The notes under the pieces: generated by a model
Told to the model about the DNA's origin: nothing
The model's database searches: none
Seen by the model: only the letters and a program-made list of their open reading frames with translations
Shown: piece by piece, positions 10,101-18,996 of the stretch
How the letters are laid out: the number at the start of each line of letters is the position of its first letter
Numbering within the stretch: the first letter of the stretch is position 1
Position numbers and translations under genes: made by a program
NCBI GenBank assembly: GCA_046160305.1
Contig: JBJXGX010000116.1
Span: 1 to 64,000, forward strand
Origin: SHXR01 sp046160305
GTDB lineage: Bacteria; Pseudomonadota; Gammaproteobacteria; Burkholderiales; SG8-39
Direction of reading: 5' to 3'
DNA length: 64,000 bases

Positions 10101-11781
10101 CGCGAAGCCCGGTGAAGGCGGGCAGCTGCCTGGCCGGAAGGTCTCCGAGTACATCGCCGAGCTGCGCTATTCGACGCCCGGTGTGGAGCTCATTTCACCG
10201 CCTCCGCATCACGACATCTATTCGATCGAAGATCTCGCGCAGTTGATCCACGACCTGAAGAACGCGAACAACCGGGCATCGATCAGCGTGAAGCTCGTTT
10301 CTGAAGTTGGCGTGGGGACGGTGGCAGCGGGCGTCGCCAAGGCAAAATCTGATCACGTGACGATATCGGGGCACGACGGCGGAACGGGTGCTTCCCCGTG
10401 GTCATCGATCAAGCACGCGGGTACCCCCTGGGAGCTCGGTCTCGCCGAAACGCAGCAAACGCTCGTGCTGAACGGATTGCGTGGTCGAATCGCCGTGCAA
10501 GTCGACGGGCAGATGAAGACCGGCCGCGACGTCGTCATTGGTGCAATGCTCGGCGCCGACGAATTCGGGTTTGCGACAGCGCCGTTGGTGGTGCAGGGTT
10601 GCATCATGATGCGCAAGTGCCACTTGAATACCTGTCCGGTGGGGGTCGCAACACAGGATCCGGTGCTGCGCAAAAAATTCCAGGGGAAGCCGGAGCATGT
10701 CATCAACTTCTTCTTCTTTATCGCCGCCGAGGCGCGCGCGTTGATGGCAATGCTTGGGATTCGCAAACTGGATGATCTGATCGGTCGCGCCGATCTGCTC
10801 GACATGAAGAAGGGCATCGAGCACTGGAAAGCGAAGGGACTGGATTTTTCGAAGATCTTCTACCAGCCCAAGGTGGGACCTGAAATCGCGCGCCTGCATT
10901 GCGAGTCGCAAGACCATGGCCTCGACAAAGCGATCGATAACCGACTTATAGAACTCGCACAGCCGGCATTGGAGCGCGGCGAGCGGGTGTCGATCGATAT
11001 GCCGATCCGCAATATCAATCGCACAGCCGGCACCATGTTGTCGAGCGAAGTGGCAAGGCGGTACGGCCATGATGGTCTGGCTGATGACACGATCCATGTT
11101 CGCTTTGCCGGTTCCGCGGGACAGAGCCTTGGCGCGTTTCTCGCCCGTGGCATTACGCTCGAGTTGATCGGCGACACCAACGACTATTGCGGAAAAGGAC
11201 TGTCTGGCGGGCGCATTACGGTTCAGCCGTCACCTAAGTTCCGCGGCGAACCGACGGAAAACATCATTACCGGAAACGTTGTCCTTTACGGTGCCATCGC
11301 GGGCGAAGCCTATTTCAGAGGCGTGGCCGGCGAGCGATTCGCCGTGCGCAACTCGGGTGCGCTCGCCGTGGTCGAAGGCGTTGGCGACCACGGGTGCGAG
11401 TACATGACGGGCGGCACGGTCGCCGTTCTTGGCGTAACGGGACGCAACTTCGCGGCCGGTATGTCGGGCGGAGTCGCCTACATATTCGACGAAGACGGAG
11501 AATTCGCCAAGCGTTGCAATCCGGCCATGGTCGATCTCGAACCTGTTCTCTCCGAAACGGAGCAGCAGATCAAAGTTGCGCGAGACATCTGGCACTTGGG
11601 AACAACCGATGAGGTGACGCTCAAGCGAATCATCGAGAACCACGCCAAATACACGAACAGCCGTCGCGCACACGACATCCTCCAGAACTGGGCGCAATAT
11701 CGGCCGCGATTCATCAAGGTTTTCCCCAAGGAATATCGGCGCGCGCTGGGCGAACTCGGGCAAAGGCGGATGGCCGCTTAA
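7132..11781 (+). CDS. gltB: Glutamate synthase (NADPH) large subunit
   Basis: GltB makes glutamate from glutamine and 2-oxoglutarate with GltD. The protein is 1549 residues. The class II amidotransferase domain comes first; its nucleophile is the Cys of ACGVGF near residue 23, exposed after propeptide removal. The central domain follows, then the FMN-binding synthase domain, whose 3Fe-4S cysteines lie in CIMMRKCHLNTC, then the GXGXG beta-helix. The frame is open from 7057, but GTG at 7132 is preceded by GAGGTGG and matches the family's N-terminus, so the upstream 25 codons are excluded. gltD follows. Confidence 0.95.
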   Translation: MTAVPSALPERQGLYDPANEHDACGVGFVAHIKGRKSHTIVEHGLLILKNLTHRGAVGADPKASDGAGILIQIPDRFFREELAKQGVKLPPLGQYGVGNVFLPQEPASRLACEYEIERAVKDEGQILLGWRDVPVDGADLGESVKRVEPVIRQVFIGRGPNVTVTDALERKLYIIRKSSGHAIQALKLAHGKQFYVPSMSARTIVYKGMLMADQVGTYYKDLQDPRLVSALALVHQRFSTNTFPSWDLAHPFRMICHNGEINTLRGNVNWIRARQGAISSPILDADLAKIWPLIYDGQSDSASFDNALELLVMGGYSIAHAMMMMIPEAWEKHAAMDESRRAFYEYHAAMMEPWDGPAAIAFSDGRVIGATLDRNGLRPARYIVTDDDLVIMGSECGCLPVPEEKIVKRWRLQPGRMFLVDVEKGRIIDDKELKDTLASARPYGEWIDRIRVKLDDLPAQAEKREAPRASLLDRQQAFAYTQEDLKFILAPMAANGEEPIGSMGNDSPLAVLSGKNKTLYHYFKQLFAQVTNPPIDPIREDLVMSLVSFIGPKPNLLGIDEMNPPLRLEVSQPVLDFDQMEAIRHIERYTDGKFRSFELDITYPVEWGKEGIEARLASICAQAEDAVRGGYSIIVISDRMIDRERVAIPALLALSAIHQHLVYKGIRTSTGLVVETGSAREVHHFALLAGYGAEAIHPYLAMESLEGLPGTTSDAERKIAVKNYVKAIGKGLMKVMSKMGISTYMSYTGAQIFEAVGLARPLIDKYFTGTASNVEGIGVFEVAEEAIRIHKSAFSDDPVLRSALDAGGEYAFRVRGEEHMWTPDAIAKLQHSTRSNSFPTYLEYAQLINDQSKRHMTFRGLFEFKFDQCTPIPIEEVESAAEIVKRFSTGAMSLGSISTEAHTTLAIAMNRIGGKSNTGEGGEDRRRFAPIKANESLQSRLGRGRVETDPVLIEGDSLKSKIKQVASGRFGVTAEYLVSAEQIQIKMAQGAKPGEGGQLPGRKVSEYIAELRYSTPGVELISPPPHHDIYSIEDLAQLIHDLKNANNRASISVKLVSEVGVGTVAAGVAKAKSDHVTISGHDGGTGASPWSSIKHAGTPWELGLAETQQTLVLNGLRGRIAVQVDGQMKTGRDVVIGAMLGADEFGFATAPLVVQGCIMMRKCHLNTCPVGVATQDPVLRKKFQGKPEHVINFFFFIAAEARALMAMLGIRKLDDLIGRADLLDMKKGIEHWKAKGLDFSKIFYQPKVGPEIARLHCESQDHGLDKAIDNRLIELAQPALERGERVSIDMPIRNINRTAGTMLSSEVARRYGHDGLADDTIHVRFAGSAGQSLGAFLARGITLELIGDTNDYCGKGLSGGRITVQPSPKFRGEPTENIITGNVVLYGAIAGEAYFRGVAGERFAVRNSGALAVVEGVGDHGCEYMTGGTVAVLGVTGRNFAAGMSGGVAYIFDEDGEFAKRCNPAMVDLEPVLSETEQQIKVARDIWHLGTTDEVTLKRIIENHAKYTNSRRAHDILQNWAQYRPRFIKVFPKEYRRALGELGQRRMAA

Positions 11782-11873
11782 TTTTCGATTGCTCGAAGCG
11801 AAGTCGGCGAGACGAGACGCGAACGTTGGTCCCGTCATTCAATCTGCAACAAGGATCAGGCAGTCAATCCAGC

Positions 11874-13352
11874 ATGGGCAAAGTAACGGGGTTTCTCGAG
11901 TATCAACGTCTGCAGGAGGCAAGCGAGCCACGCGACTCGCGCGTCAAGCACTACCGCGAATTCGTGCTGCATCTGACCGATCAGGAAGCCTCGATCCAGG
12001 GTGCCCGTTGCATGGACTGCGGCATTCCGTTTTGCATGAGCGGGTGTCCGGTCAACAACATCATTCCGGATTGGAACGATCTTGTTTTCAAGCACGACTG
12101 GAAACGCGCGCTCGACACCTTGCATTCCACCAATAACTTTCCGGAATTCACCGGTCGCGTTTGCCCCGCGCCGTGCGAGGAAGCCTGCACCCTCAATATC
12201 AATAACGATCCGGTTGGTATCAAGTCGATCGAACATGCCATCGTCGACAAGGGCTTCGAGCAAGGATGGATCGTTCCGCAACCCGCCAAGGCCAGGACCG
12301 GCAAGCGTGTTGCGGTCGTTGGATCGGGGCCGGCGGGCCTTGCATGCGCGCAGCAACTCGCGCGTGCCGGCCATGACGTCGTCCTATTCGAAAAGAATGA
12401 TCGGATCGGCGGCCTATTGCGCTACGGTATTCCGGATTTCAAGATGGAGAAGTGGCTGATCGATCGGCGCATGGATCAGATGCGGGCGGAAGGTGTCGAG
12501 TTTCGTCCGAATCACTGTGTGGGGGAATCCATTGGCCCCGCTGTAAAGGGAGTGACATTTTTTCCGGCAACGCAGCTCGTCAGCGATTTCGACGCCGTGG
12601 TCTTGTCGGGTGGTGCGGAGCATCCGCGTGACCTGCCTGTTCCCGGGCGCGAGCTTGAGGGCGTTCATTTCGCCATGGACTTCCTGCCGCTACAAAACAA
12701 ACGCGTGGCCGGCGACAAGCAGGTTCCCGACCTATGGGCAACCGGCAAACATGTCATCGTGATCGGGGGCGGGGATACCGGATCGGATTGCGTCGGGACG
12801 GCCAATCGTCACGGGGCGGCAACCGTGACGCAGTTTGAACTGTTGCCACAGCCGCCTGCGAAAGAGAACAAGACCCTGACGTGGCCTAATTGGCCTGCGA
12901 AACTGAGAACGTCATCCTCCCATGAGGAAGGGTGCAACCGTGACTGGTCGATTGGTACGAAGGCGCTTAAAGGCGAGAACGGAAAAGTGAAGAGTCTGGT
13001 TTCGGTTCGACTGGAGTGGACAAAGGATGCCGCGACCGGTCAGATGAAGATGGCCGAAGTTCCAGGCACCGAACGCGAATTTCCGGCCGACCTGGTGCTG
13101 CTGGCGATGGGCTTTCTGGGGCCGGTTGTCGAGGGGATGCTGAAGCCGCTGGCCATTGATCGCGACGCGCGCGGGAATGCCAAGGCGACGACCGAGGGAC
13201 CTGGCTCGTATCAAACGTCGCTGCCAAAGGTATTCGCGGCAGGCGATATGCGCCGCGGCCAATCCCTTGTTGTCTGGGCGATTCGAGAAGGGCGTCAGTG
13301 CGCGCGCGCGGTTGACGAATTTCTGATGGGTAGCTCAACATTGCCGCGATAA
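11874..13352 (+). CDS. gltD: Glutamate synthase (NADPH) small subunit
   Basis: GltD oxidises NADPH and feeds electrons through FAD and 4Fe-4S clusters to GltB. It is 492 residues. The N-terminal cluster cysteines lie in CMDCGIPFCMSGCP and CPAPCEEAC. The FAD dinucleotide fold starts at VVGSGPAGLAC, and the NADPH fold is VIGGGDTGSDC. The frame is open from TTG at 11826, but homologues begin MGKVTGFLEY, so I chose ATG at 11874. It lies 92 bp after gltB and is presumably cotranscribed. Confidence 0.94.
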   Translation: MGKVTGFLEYQRLQEASEPRDSRVKHYREFVLHLTDQEASIQGARCMDCGIPFCMSGCPVNNIIPDWNDLVFKHDWKRALDTLHSTNNFPEFTGRVCPAPCEEACTLNINNDPVGIKSIEHAIVDKGFEQGWIVPQPAKARTGKRVAVVGSGPAGLACAQQLARAGHDVVLFEKNDRIGGLLRYGIPDFKMEKWLIDRRMDQMRAEGVEFRPNHCVGESIGPAVKGVTFFPATQLVSDFDAVVLSGGAEHPRDLPVPGRELEGVHFAMDFLPLQNKRVAGDKQVPDLWATGKHVIVIGGGDTGSDCVGTANRHGAATVTQFELLPQPPAKENKTLTWPNWPAKLRTSSSHEEGCNRDWSIGTKALKGENGKVKSLVSVRLEWTKDAATGQMKMAEVPGTEREFPADLVLLAMGFLGPVVEGMLKPLAIDRDARGNAKATTEGPGSYQTSLPKVFAAGDMRRGQSLVVWAIREGRQCARAVDEFLMGSSTLPR

Positions 13353-13390
13353 GGATTTACGCGCCGAGCAACGCTGCTTCCCACGGAAGC

Positions 13391-13418
13391 GCTGATTGCG
13401 CTATCTCGCGCAATCAGC
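13391..13418. terminator. Hairpin between gltD and the convergent DUF4124 gene
   Basis: GCTGATTGCGC (13391-13401) pairs perfectly with 13408-13418 around a 6-base loop. It sits between two convergent genes, where a shared terminator is expected. Neither side has a real T-tract (ATTTCG follows on plus), so termination is only a likely role. The rest of 13353-13557 shows nothing recognisable. Confidence 0.4.
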
Positions 13419-13557
13419 ATTTCGATATTCCTTAGGTCGTTACGACGCGGCGCGCCCCATTGCTCAGTTGATTCGTAGCCGCTCACGATGCAAGTAGGCG
13501 CGTAACGGGGCCCTGAGCGCTCGTCGACTGAACGCGCGGACGGGCAAGCCAATTTGC

Positions 13558-14031
13558 TCAGCGATGAATCGGGCCGGGCCTCGGGCCCTGAACAAATTGC
13601 CTGCCGCGAGGCGCATAGCCCCAATCTGCCATGGTGCCGTAGCGTGCGTACAGGGCGCGGCGGTCATCGCAGTCGACCCATCGTTCAGCAACGCATTGCG
13701 CGCGCCACTCTTCAAGACGGGATTCCTCTGCAACGACGATCTGCCGATGGGCGGCTGGAGTATCGACCTGTCGGTATTCGGTGCTCCGCTGGGGTGCGCT
13801 GATCGTGGGCGACTGCGGGCGCACAAACTTTGCCGCGGGAACGACCGTCAACTTCGAAAGACCCGGGGGCATTTTCTCCGCTTTCTGGTCATCCGGTGCG
13901 GTATCGGAATAGTGGGTTAGCCCGTTCTCGTCGACCCACTTGAAAACGTCGGCCGCGGTGGCCAAAAAGGCGGATGTGATCCCTACTGCCGCGAGCGAGA
14001 TGATCGCCGCGAATTTGCTGATTGCCATCAT
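13558..14031 (-). CDS. Exported DUF4124-domain protein
   Basis: This is a 157-residue protein of unknown function. The signal peptide (about 1-26, ending ATA) precedes a DUF4124 domain, recognisable from DVFKWVDENGLTHYSDTAP; this short beta-rich module is common in exported proteins of beta- and gammaproteobacteria. The C-terminal half is Arg-rich with two Cys. The start is ATG at 14031 (or 14028) because GGAGG lies 8 bp upstream; a longer open frame would run into phnE. It is 41 bp downstream of the phnE pair on the same strand and could be cotranscribed, but nothing in it suggests a transport role. Confidence 0.8.
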   Translation of the reverse strand: MMAISKFAAIISLAAVGITSAFLATAADVFKWVDENGLTHYSDTAPDDQKAEKMPPGLSKLTVVPAAKFVRPQSPTISAPQRSTEYRQVDTPAAHRQIVVAEESRLEEWRAQCVAERWVDCDDRRALYARYGTMADWGYAPRGRQFVQGPRPGPIHR

Positions 14032-14072
14032 CGCAATATCCTCCGTATGCGTGCGCCATTGGGACGCGTCAT

Positions 14073-14894
14073 TCAAATCACGCGCTGACGCAGTGAGGTT
14101 ACCGCGACCTCGGCGATCACCACAACTACGAGGATGGCGATGAGAATCGCCGCCACGCGGTCCCATTGGAACAAGTTGAGCGCGGTATCGAGGGCCATGC
14201 CCACCCCGCCTGCGCCGACCAGGCCAAGCACGGCTGACTCGCGAACATTGATGTCCCAGCGGAATAGTACGATCGCCCAGAACGCGGGTTTTACCTGTGG
14301 CCAGAAGCCTTTAAGCGCGATTGAGAGCCACGGCGCACCGGTTGCCTCGAGCGCCTCGATCGTGCCCGGATGCGATTCTTCCAACGCCTCCGAAAGTAAT
14401 TTCCCGGTGAATCCTATCGAATGAAACGCAATTGCGAGCGTCCCGGCGAGCGCGCCTGGGCCAAACACCGCGACAAAAAATAACGCCCATATCAAAGTGT
14501 TTACAGAGCGCGATGACACGAGTATCAATTTGCCGACATAGTTGAGCCACACGTTGTGTGTGACGTTCCGCGCCGACAGGAATGCAATCGGAATCGCCAT
14601 CATCACGGCAAGCACTGTTCCCATGGTTGCGATATGCAGGGAATCGAGCAGCGCCTCGTGTACGCCGGCGGGATAGAAGCCCCAGGCGACCGGCCACATG
14701 CGGCGCAGCATGTCGGCGATCTGTTCGGGTGCGTCGACAATGAACTCGGGGATGACCTCGACCGATTGCAGCGACAGCACGATCGCCAGCACCACGCAGA
14801 AATAGACGATGAATCGTGCGATGCGCTCGGTGCGGGAAAAGCGCCGCCACTCCCGATCAATCGCGACAGCGCCCGGCCCACGGACAGGGGTCAT
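14073..14894 (-). CDS. phnE: Phosphonate-type ABC transporter permease (second PhnE)
   Basis: This 273-residue polytopic inner-membrane permease is one of two adjacent PhnE homologues. A hydrophobic segment at about residues 22-42 is followed by the binding-protein-dependent permease domain, with the EAA-type loop near EALEATGAP. The ATG at 14894 overlaps the preceding gene's stop by 4 bp (ATGA), so an in-frame extension upstream is rejected. The pair would form the heterodimeric channel for PhnC and PhnD. The substrate is unproven; this family takes phosphonates, phosphite or phosphate esters. Confidence 0.88.
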   Translation of the reverse strand: MTPVRGPGAVAIDREWRRFSRTERIARFIVYFCVVLAIVLSLQSVEVIPEFIVDAPEQIADMLRRMWPVAWGFYPAGVHEALLDSLHIATMGTVLAVMMAIPIAFLSARNVTHNVWLNYVGKLILVSSRSVNTLIWALFFVAVFGPGALAGTLAIAFHSIGFTGKLLSEALEESHPGTIEALEATGAPWLSIALKGFWPQVKPAFWAIVLFRWDINVRESAVLGLVGAGGVGMALDTALNLFQWDRVAAILIAILVVVVIAEVAVTSLRQRVI

Positions 14895-15682
14895 ACCTTG
14901 AACACGTGCTTGATGCGAATCGTCATGACCTCGCCGATCATGATGAGCGCGATGATCGTCAGAACGATCGTACAAACGAAGTCGTAGTCGAAGCGTTGAA
15001 ACGCGGCGAATAGCGTTCCCCCGATGCCCCCCGCACCGACGATGCCGACCATGGTGGAGTTGCGCAGATTCGCATCGGTCTCATAGGCGATGAACCCCAC
15101 GAAGCGCGCGAACACCTGTGGTACGACCGCGAACAGGACGATCGACATGAACGGGGCACCGGTCGCGCGCACCGACTCGACCTGTTTCAGCGAGATTTCC
15201 TCGATCGCTTCGGTGAAGAGTTTTCCGAGGAAGCCTACCGAGGCGACCGTCAGCGCGAGGATTCCGGCGAGCGCCCCGAATCCGACCGCCTTGACGAAGA
15301 TAATCGCGACGATCATCGGATGAAATGACCGGCATACGATCATGATGGCTCGCGCGGGCCACGATACCCAGGCGGGCATCAGATTGCGCGCCGCCATGAG
15401 TGAGACGGGAAGCGAGATGATGACGCCCAGCACCGAGGCGAGCACCGCGATCTGCAAGCTTTCAATCATCCCCCGCGCCAGCAGATCAGTCTTGGATAGA
15501 TCGGGCGGGAACAGGCGCGATGCGAACTTCGCGCCATGTTCCAGCCCAGAGGCGAATCGGGCCAGCGAAACGTCGATATGCGACGCGGCATAGACCAGGT
15601 ACGCGAAGAACAGGAGCCAGGCGAGCCGCGCCCAACGGTTCGGTGGAAACGCCTTGAGTCGTGCGGTTGCTCCGATGTTCAT
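14891..15682 (-). CDS. phnE: Phosphonate-type ABC transporter permease (first PhnE)
   Basis: This is the upstream permease of the tandem pair, 263 residues. It has an N-terminal membrane segment at about 18-35 and the permease domain with its EAA-type loop near SVRATGAP. The start is ATG at 15682, which overlaps the phnC stop by 4 bp; an in-frame TTG three codons earlier (15691) is possible but less likely. The C-terminus overlaps the next permease by 4 bp, so phnC-phnE-phnE is tightly coupled. Confidence 0.88.
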   Translation of the reverse strand: MNIGATARLKAFPPNRWARLAWLLFFAYLVYAASHIDVSLARFASGLEHGAKFASRLFPPDLSKTDLLARGMIESLQIAVLASVLGVIISLPVSLMAARNLMPAWVSWPARAIMIVCRSFHPMIVAIIFVKAVGFGALAGILALTVASVGFLGKLFTEAIEEISLKQVESVRATGAPFMSIVLFAVVPQVFARFVGFIAYETDANLRNSTMVGIVGAGGIGGTLFAAFQRFDYDFVCTIVLTIIALIMIGEVMTIRIKHVFKV

Positions 15683-16464
15683 CCGAGCCAATCCTCGCCC
15701 CCGTAGATGGACTTGAGCATCGAATCATCCAGTCCGCTTGGCGCACCATCGAAGACGACGCTGCCTCCGGTCATTCCAACAATCCGATCGGCGAATCGAC
15801 GGGCAAGCTCCACATTGTGGATGTTCACGATCACCGGAAATCCGTGCAGCTCCGACAACGATCTCAAGAGGGTCATGATCTCGACCGAAGTCTTCGGGTC
15901 GAGCGACGATGTCGGTTCATCGGCCAACAGAAGCCTTGGATGCTGCATCACCGCGCGTGCGATCCCGACCCGTTGGCGCTGCCCACCTGACAGGCTGTCT
16001 GCGCGTGCATGCGCGAATGCGCTCAGGCCGACGATGTCGAGCAGCTCGAATGCACGATCGACATCGATCTGCGGAAAACGCCGAAGCCAAGCCCGGAAGG
16101 GAGACACATATCCCAGGCGCCCGCAGAGCAGGTTTTCGATCACCGTGAGCCGCTCGACCAGGTTGTATTCCTGGAACACCATGCCAATGGTGCGCCGAAC
16201 CGCTTTGAGATCACCCTTGCGCAGCCGCACTAGATCGGTCCCGGCGAAGACGATCGATCCCGCGGTTGGCTCGACCAGTCGATTGATGCAGCGAATCAGC
16301 GTGGATTTTCCGGTGCCGGATGGTCCGATGATTGCCGTAACGCCCTGGCCGGCGAAGTCGAGATCAATACCGCGCAGCACCGGCTTGCCGGCCACATACT
16401 CCTTGACGAGGCCGCGTATGGCGAGTGCGGTCGCCGCCCGACCCGCCACGGCTGGAAGCGTCAC
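15679..16464 (-). CDS. phnC: Phosphonate-type ABC transporter ATP-binding protein
   Basis: This 261-residue cytoplasmic ATPase energises the PhnE pair. Walker A is GPSGTGKST (about residues 47-55), the Q-loop lies in MVFQEYNLV, the signature is LSGGQRQRVGIARA and Walker B is LLLADEPTSSLD. The Q-loop context is typical of PhnC. The start is a GTG at 16464, 6 bp after the phnD stop. The first 12 residues are Ala-rich and weakly conserved, so the true start could be slightly further in. Confidence 0.92.
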   Translation of the reverse strand: MTLPAVAGRAATALAIRGLVKEYVAGKPVLRGIDLDFAGQGVTAIIGPSGTGKSTLIRCINRLVEPTAGSIVFAGTDLVRLRKGDLKAVRRTIGMVFQEYNLVERLTVIENLLCGRLGYVSPFRAWLRRFPQIDVDRAFELLDIVGLSAFAHARADSLSGGQRQRVGIARAVMQHPRLLLADEPTSSLDPKTSVEIMTLLRSLSELHGFPVIVNIHNVELARRFADRIVGMTGGSVVFDGAPSGLDDSMLKSIYGGEDWLG

Positions 16465-16470
16465 CGCCGG

Positions 16471-17487
16471 CTACTTTTTCGCGGCCTTCTTCGCCGCGGC
16501 CTCAGCCTCCTTCTTTGCGAGATCATCGAGTGCGGCGCGATTGAACTTCTCGCCGGTCCCATCGGCGACCTTGCGAACAATCTCCCAATCCTTCTTGTAG
16601 GTGATCGGAAAGAAGCGGTCCGCACCGTCGAATGCCTTCTTCATCTCGGCGGTGAAGCGATAGTCATAGAAGCACTTCACCAACTTGTCGCGAAGCGCCG
16701 GCTCGAGATCATGGGCATGCGCGAAAGACGAGGTCGGGAACATTTCGCTACGATAGATCACGCGAAAATCGTCCGCCTTGATCTGGCCCCGCTCGGCCAT
16801 GCGTTTGAATACGTCGGAGGCCACTGGTGCTGCGTCGTAGTCGCCGGTCTCCACGCCCTTGATCGATTGATCATGCTTGCCGGAATAAAGAACCTTGTAA
16901 TCCTGATCGGGCACCAGCCCCAACGGCGGGAAAAGTGTTCGAGGCGCGAGATTCCCGGAGTTGGATGACGGTGATGTATGGGCGACCTTCTTGCCCTTCA
17001 GGTCCGGGAGCTTCTGCAGGGGACTATCCTTCTTGACGATCATGATGAGGTTGTAGCCCTGCAATTCCTTCTCATCGCCTTTGACCGCGAACGGGACCGC
17101 ACCGGCGAGATTCACCGCGAAATTGGTCGGGCCGGTCGAGAAGCCTCCGACGTGCAATCGCCCGGAGCGCATCGCCTCGATCTCCGCGGCGTTCGATTGC
17201 ACTTGGTAGAACACGACGCGCTTGCCGGTGCACTTGGACAAGTGATCGGTGAACGGACGAAAAATGCTCTCGTACACCGCAGGATCTTCCACCGGCGTGT
17301 AGGTAAAGACCAGCGTTCCCGGATTCTTGAGTTTCTTCGGGTCCTTGGGCGTATCAGCCACAAGATCACCGTTTTCGTCGCAGTACAGCGCATCGAGTTC
17401 GCCCCGGCTCTTGCATTGCTCCTGTGCGATGGCGCTCTGCGATGCAAACAGTATCAGTAGGCCGACAAACAGCGCGCGACGGACCAT
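16471..17487 (-). CDS. phnD: Phosphonate-type ABC transporter periplasmic binding protein
   Basis: This is the periplasmic solute-binding protein of the operon, 338 residues. A signal peptide (about 1-21, ending AIAQ) is followed by a PhnD/PtxB-like domain. The anion-binding segment HTSPSSNSGNL is typical of the family. It is unusual in ending in a Lys/Ala-rich tail (KKEAEAAAKKAAKK), which I do not recognise from PhnD. AGGAGA stands 7 bp before the ATG. The gene is first in phnD-phnC-phnE-phnE. No C-P lyase, phosphonatase or phosphite dehydrogenase gene is near, so the substrate is open. Confidence 0.9.
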   Translation of the reverse strand: MVRRALFVGLLILFASQSAIAQEQCKSRGELDALYCDENGDLVADTPKDPKKLKNPGTLVFTYTPVEDPAVYESIFRPFTDHLSKCTGKRVVFYQVQSNAAEIEAMRSGRLHVGGFSTGPTNFAVNLAGAVPFAVKGDEKELQGYNLIMIVKKDSPLQKLPDLKGKKVAHTSPSSNSGNLAPRTLFPPLGLVPDQDYKVLYSGKHDQSIKGVETGDYDAAPVASDVFKRMAERGQIKADDFRVIYRSEMFPTSSFAHAHDLEPALRDKLVKCFYDYRFTAEMKKAFDGADRFFPITYKKDWEIVRKVADGTGEKFNRAALDDLAKKEAEAAAKKAAKK

Positions 17488-17498
17488 GGTGCGTCTCC

Positions 17499-17527
17499 TA
17501 TATAACGTAACGAAAACCGGCGATCAA
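17499..17527 (-). promoter_or_regulatory. Candidate promoter of the phnD operon
   Basis: On the minus strand TTGATC (17527-17522), a 17-bp spacer and TATATA (17504-17499) form a good sigma-70 match. Transcription would begin a few bases before the phnD ribosome-binding site, giving a very short leader. The glmU gene diverges from the same 130-bp region, with TAAAAT at 17585-17590 as its possible -10. Confidence 0.45.
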
Positions 17528-17617
17528 GTCTAGCAAACGTGTGATTTTCCCCGGAATGGCCAGCCTTCGCCAGAATTGAATCTGTAAAATCCACTTTCCC
17601 CCTTTGTTCCTCCTCCC

Positions 17618-18988
17618 ATGAACGTCGTCATCCTCGCGGCCGGACAAGGCAAGCGCATGAACTCGGACCGCCCAAAGGTCCTGCACACCCTCGCGGGTCG
17701 CCCGCTACTTGGACACGTCATCGACGCGGTCCGGGCGATCGAGGCGCAACGAATAATCGTCGTCTACGGTCATGGCGGCGAGGCAGTCCGCGCAGCCTTT
17801 CCGAATGGCCCGCACCCGGCGGGCGAGATCGAATGGGTCAAACAGGAACCGCAACTAGGCACCGGTCACGCCGTTCAGCAAGCGGCGCCCTATCTGGACG
17901 ACCGATGGCCAACGCTCATCATGTACGGTGACGTTCCGCTCACGCAACCCAGCACGCTCGCGCGCATGATTGATGCAGCGGGCCGCGGCCTGGCGCTGCT
18001 GACGGTGGAACTTGACAACCCGACCGGCTACGGTCGCGTCATCCGTCGTGAAGGGCTCGTGTGGCGCGTCGTCGAACAGAAGGACGCAAAACCCAGTGAG
18101 CTCGCCATTCGTGAGGTGAATGTCGGGATCATAGTGGCGCCGACCGGCCAGCTTCGCAAGTGGCTTGGCGCGTTGAAAGCCGATAATGCTCAACACGAGT
18201 ACTACCTCACTGATGTGATCAAGCTCGCGTTTGATGAAGGGCGCCCCGTCAACGCGGTTCGGCCTGATCATGTCTGGGAAACGCTCGGGGTCAATAGCCG
18301 TGTGCAGTTGGCCGAGCTCGAGCGCAGTTTCCAACGCCATAACGCACAGCGTCTGCTGGAGCAGGGCGTAGCGCTTGCCGATCCCGAACGGATCGATGTG
18401 CGCGGTGAGCTCTCCTGCGGCCGTGATGTGGCGATCGACGTGAATTGCGTGTTCGAGGGGCGCGTGGAACTCGCGGACCGTGTCACGATCGGTCCCAATT
18501 GCGTGCTGCGCAATGTATCCATCGCAGCCGGCACCCAAATTCTAGCGTTCACCTACGCGGAGGATGCGACGATCGGCGCGTCCTGCCGGATCGGCCCCTA
18601 TACGCGCATCCGACCCGCGACAACGCTGGGCGATGAAGTCCACCTCGGCAACTTCGTCGAAGTCAAAGCCAGCCGATTCGGGCTCGGGTCGAAGGCCAAT
18701 CACCACGCGTACGTCGGCGATACGGAAGTGGGAAGCGGCGTCAATATCGGCGCAGGTACGATCGTTTGCAACTACGACGGGGCGAACAAGCATCGCACGG
18801 TGATTGAAGATGGTGCGTTCATCGGGTCGGATTGTCAGCTCGTGGCGCCCGTGCGCGTTGGCAAGGACGCAACGCTTGGTGCCGGCACCACACTTACGAA
18901 AGATGCACCGGCGGGCAAGCTTACGATCACGCGCGTGCGGCAGACCACCATCGAGAACTGGCAGCGACCGGTAAAGAAAAAATTGTAG
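17618..18988 (+). CDS. glmU: Bifunctional UDP-GlcNAc pyrophosphorylase / GlcN-1-P acetyltransferase
   Basis: GlmU acetylates glucosamine 1-phosphate and then uridylylates it to UDP-GlcNAc, the precursor of peptidoglycan and lipid A. It is 456 residues, standard size. The N-terminal uridyltransferase domain has LAAGQGKRM with the catalytic Arg, the UTP-binding GTGHAVQQ and the metal-site Asp in YGDVPL. The C-terminal half is a left-handed beta-helix of hexapeptide repeats with the acetyltransferase His in NHHAYVGD. glmS follows after 93 bp, so two of the enzymes making UDP-GlcNAc are adjacent; glmM is not in this window. Confidence 0.96.
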   Translation: MNVVILAAGQGKRMNSDRPKVLHTLAGRPLLGHVIDAVRAIEAQRIIVVYGHGGEAVRAAFPNGPHPAGEIEWVKQEPQLGTGHAVQQAAPYLDDRWPTLIMYGDVPLTQPSTLARMIDAAGRGLALLTVELDNPTGYGRVIRREGLVWRVVEQKDAKPSELAIREVNVGIIVAPTGQLRKWLGALKADNAQHEYYLTDVIKLAFDEGRPVNAVRPDHVWETLGVNSRVQLAELERSFQRHNAQRLLEQGVALADPERIDVRGELSCGRDVAIDVNCVFEGRVELADRVTIGPNCVLRNVSIAAGTQILAFTYAEDATIGASCRIGPYTRIRPATTLGDEVHLGNFVEVKASRFGLGSKANHHAYVGDTEVGSGVNIGAGTIVCNYDGANKHRTVIEDGAFIGSDCQLVAPVRVGKDATLGAGTTLTKDAPAGKLTITRVRQTTIENWQRPVKKKL

Positions 18989-18996
18989 CAGTGAAC

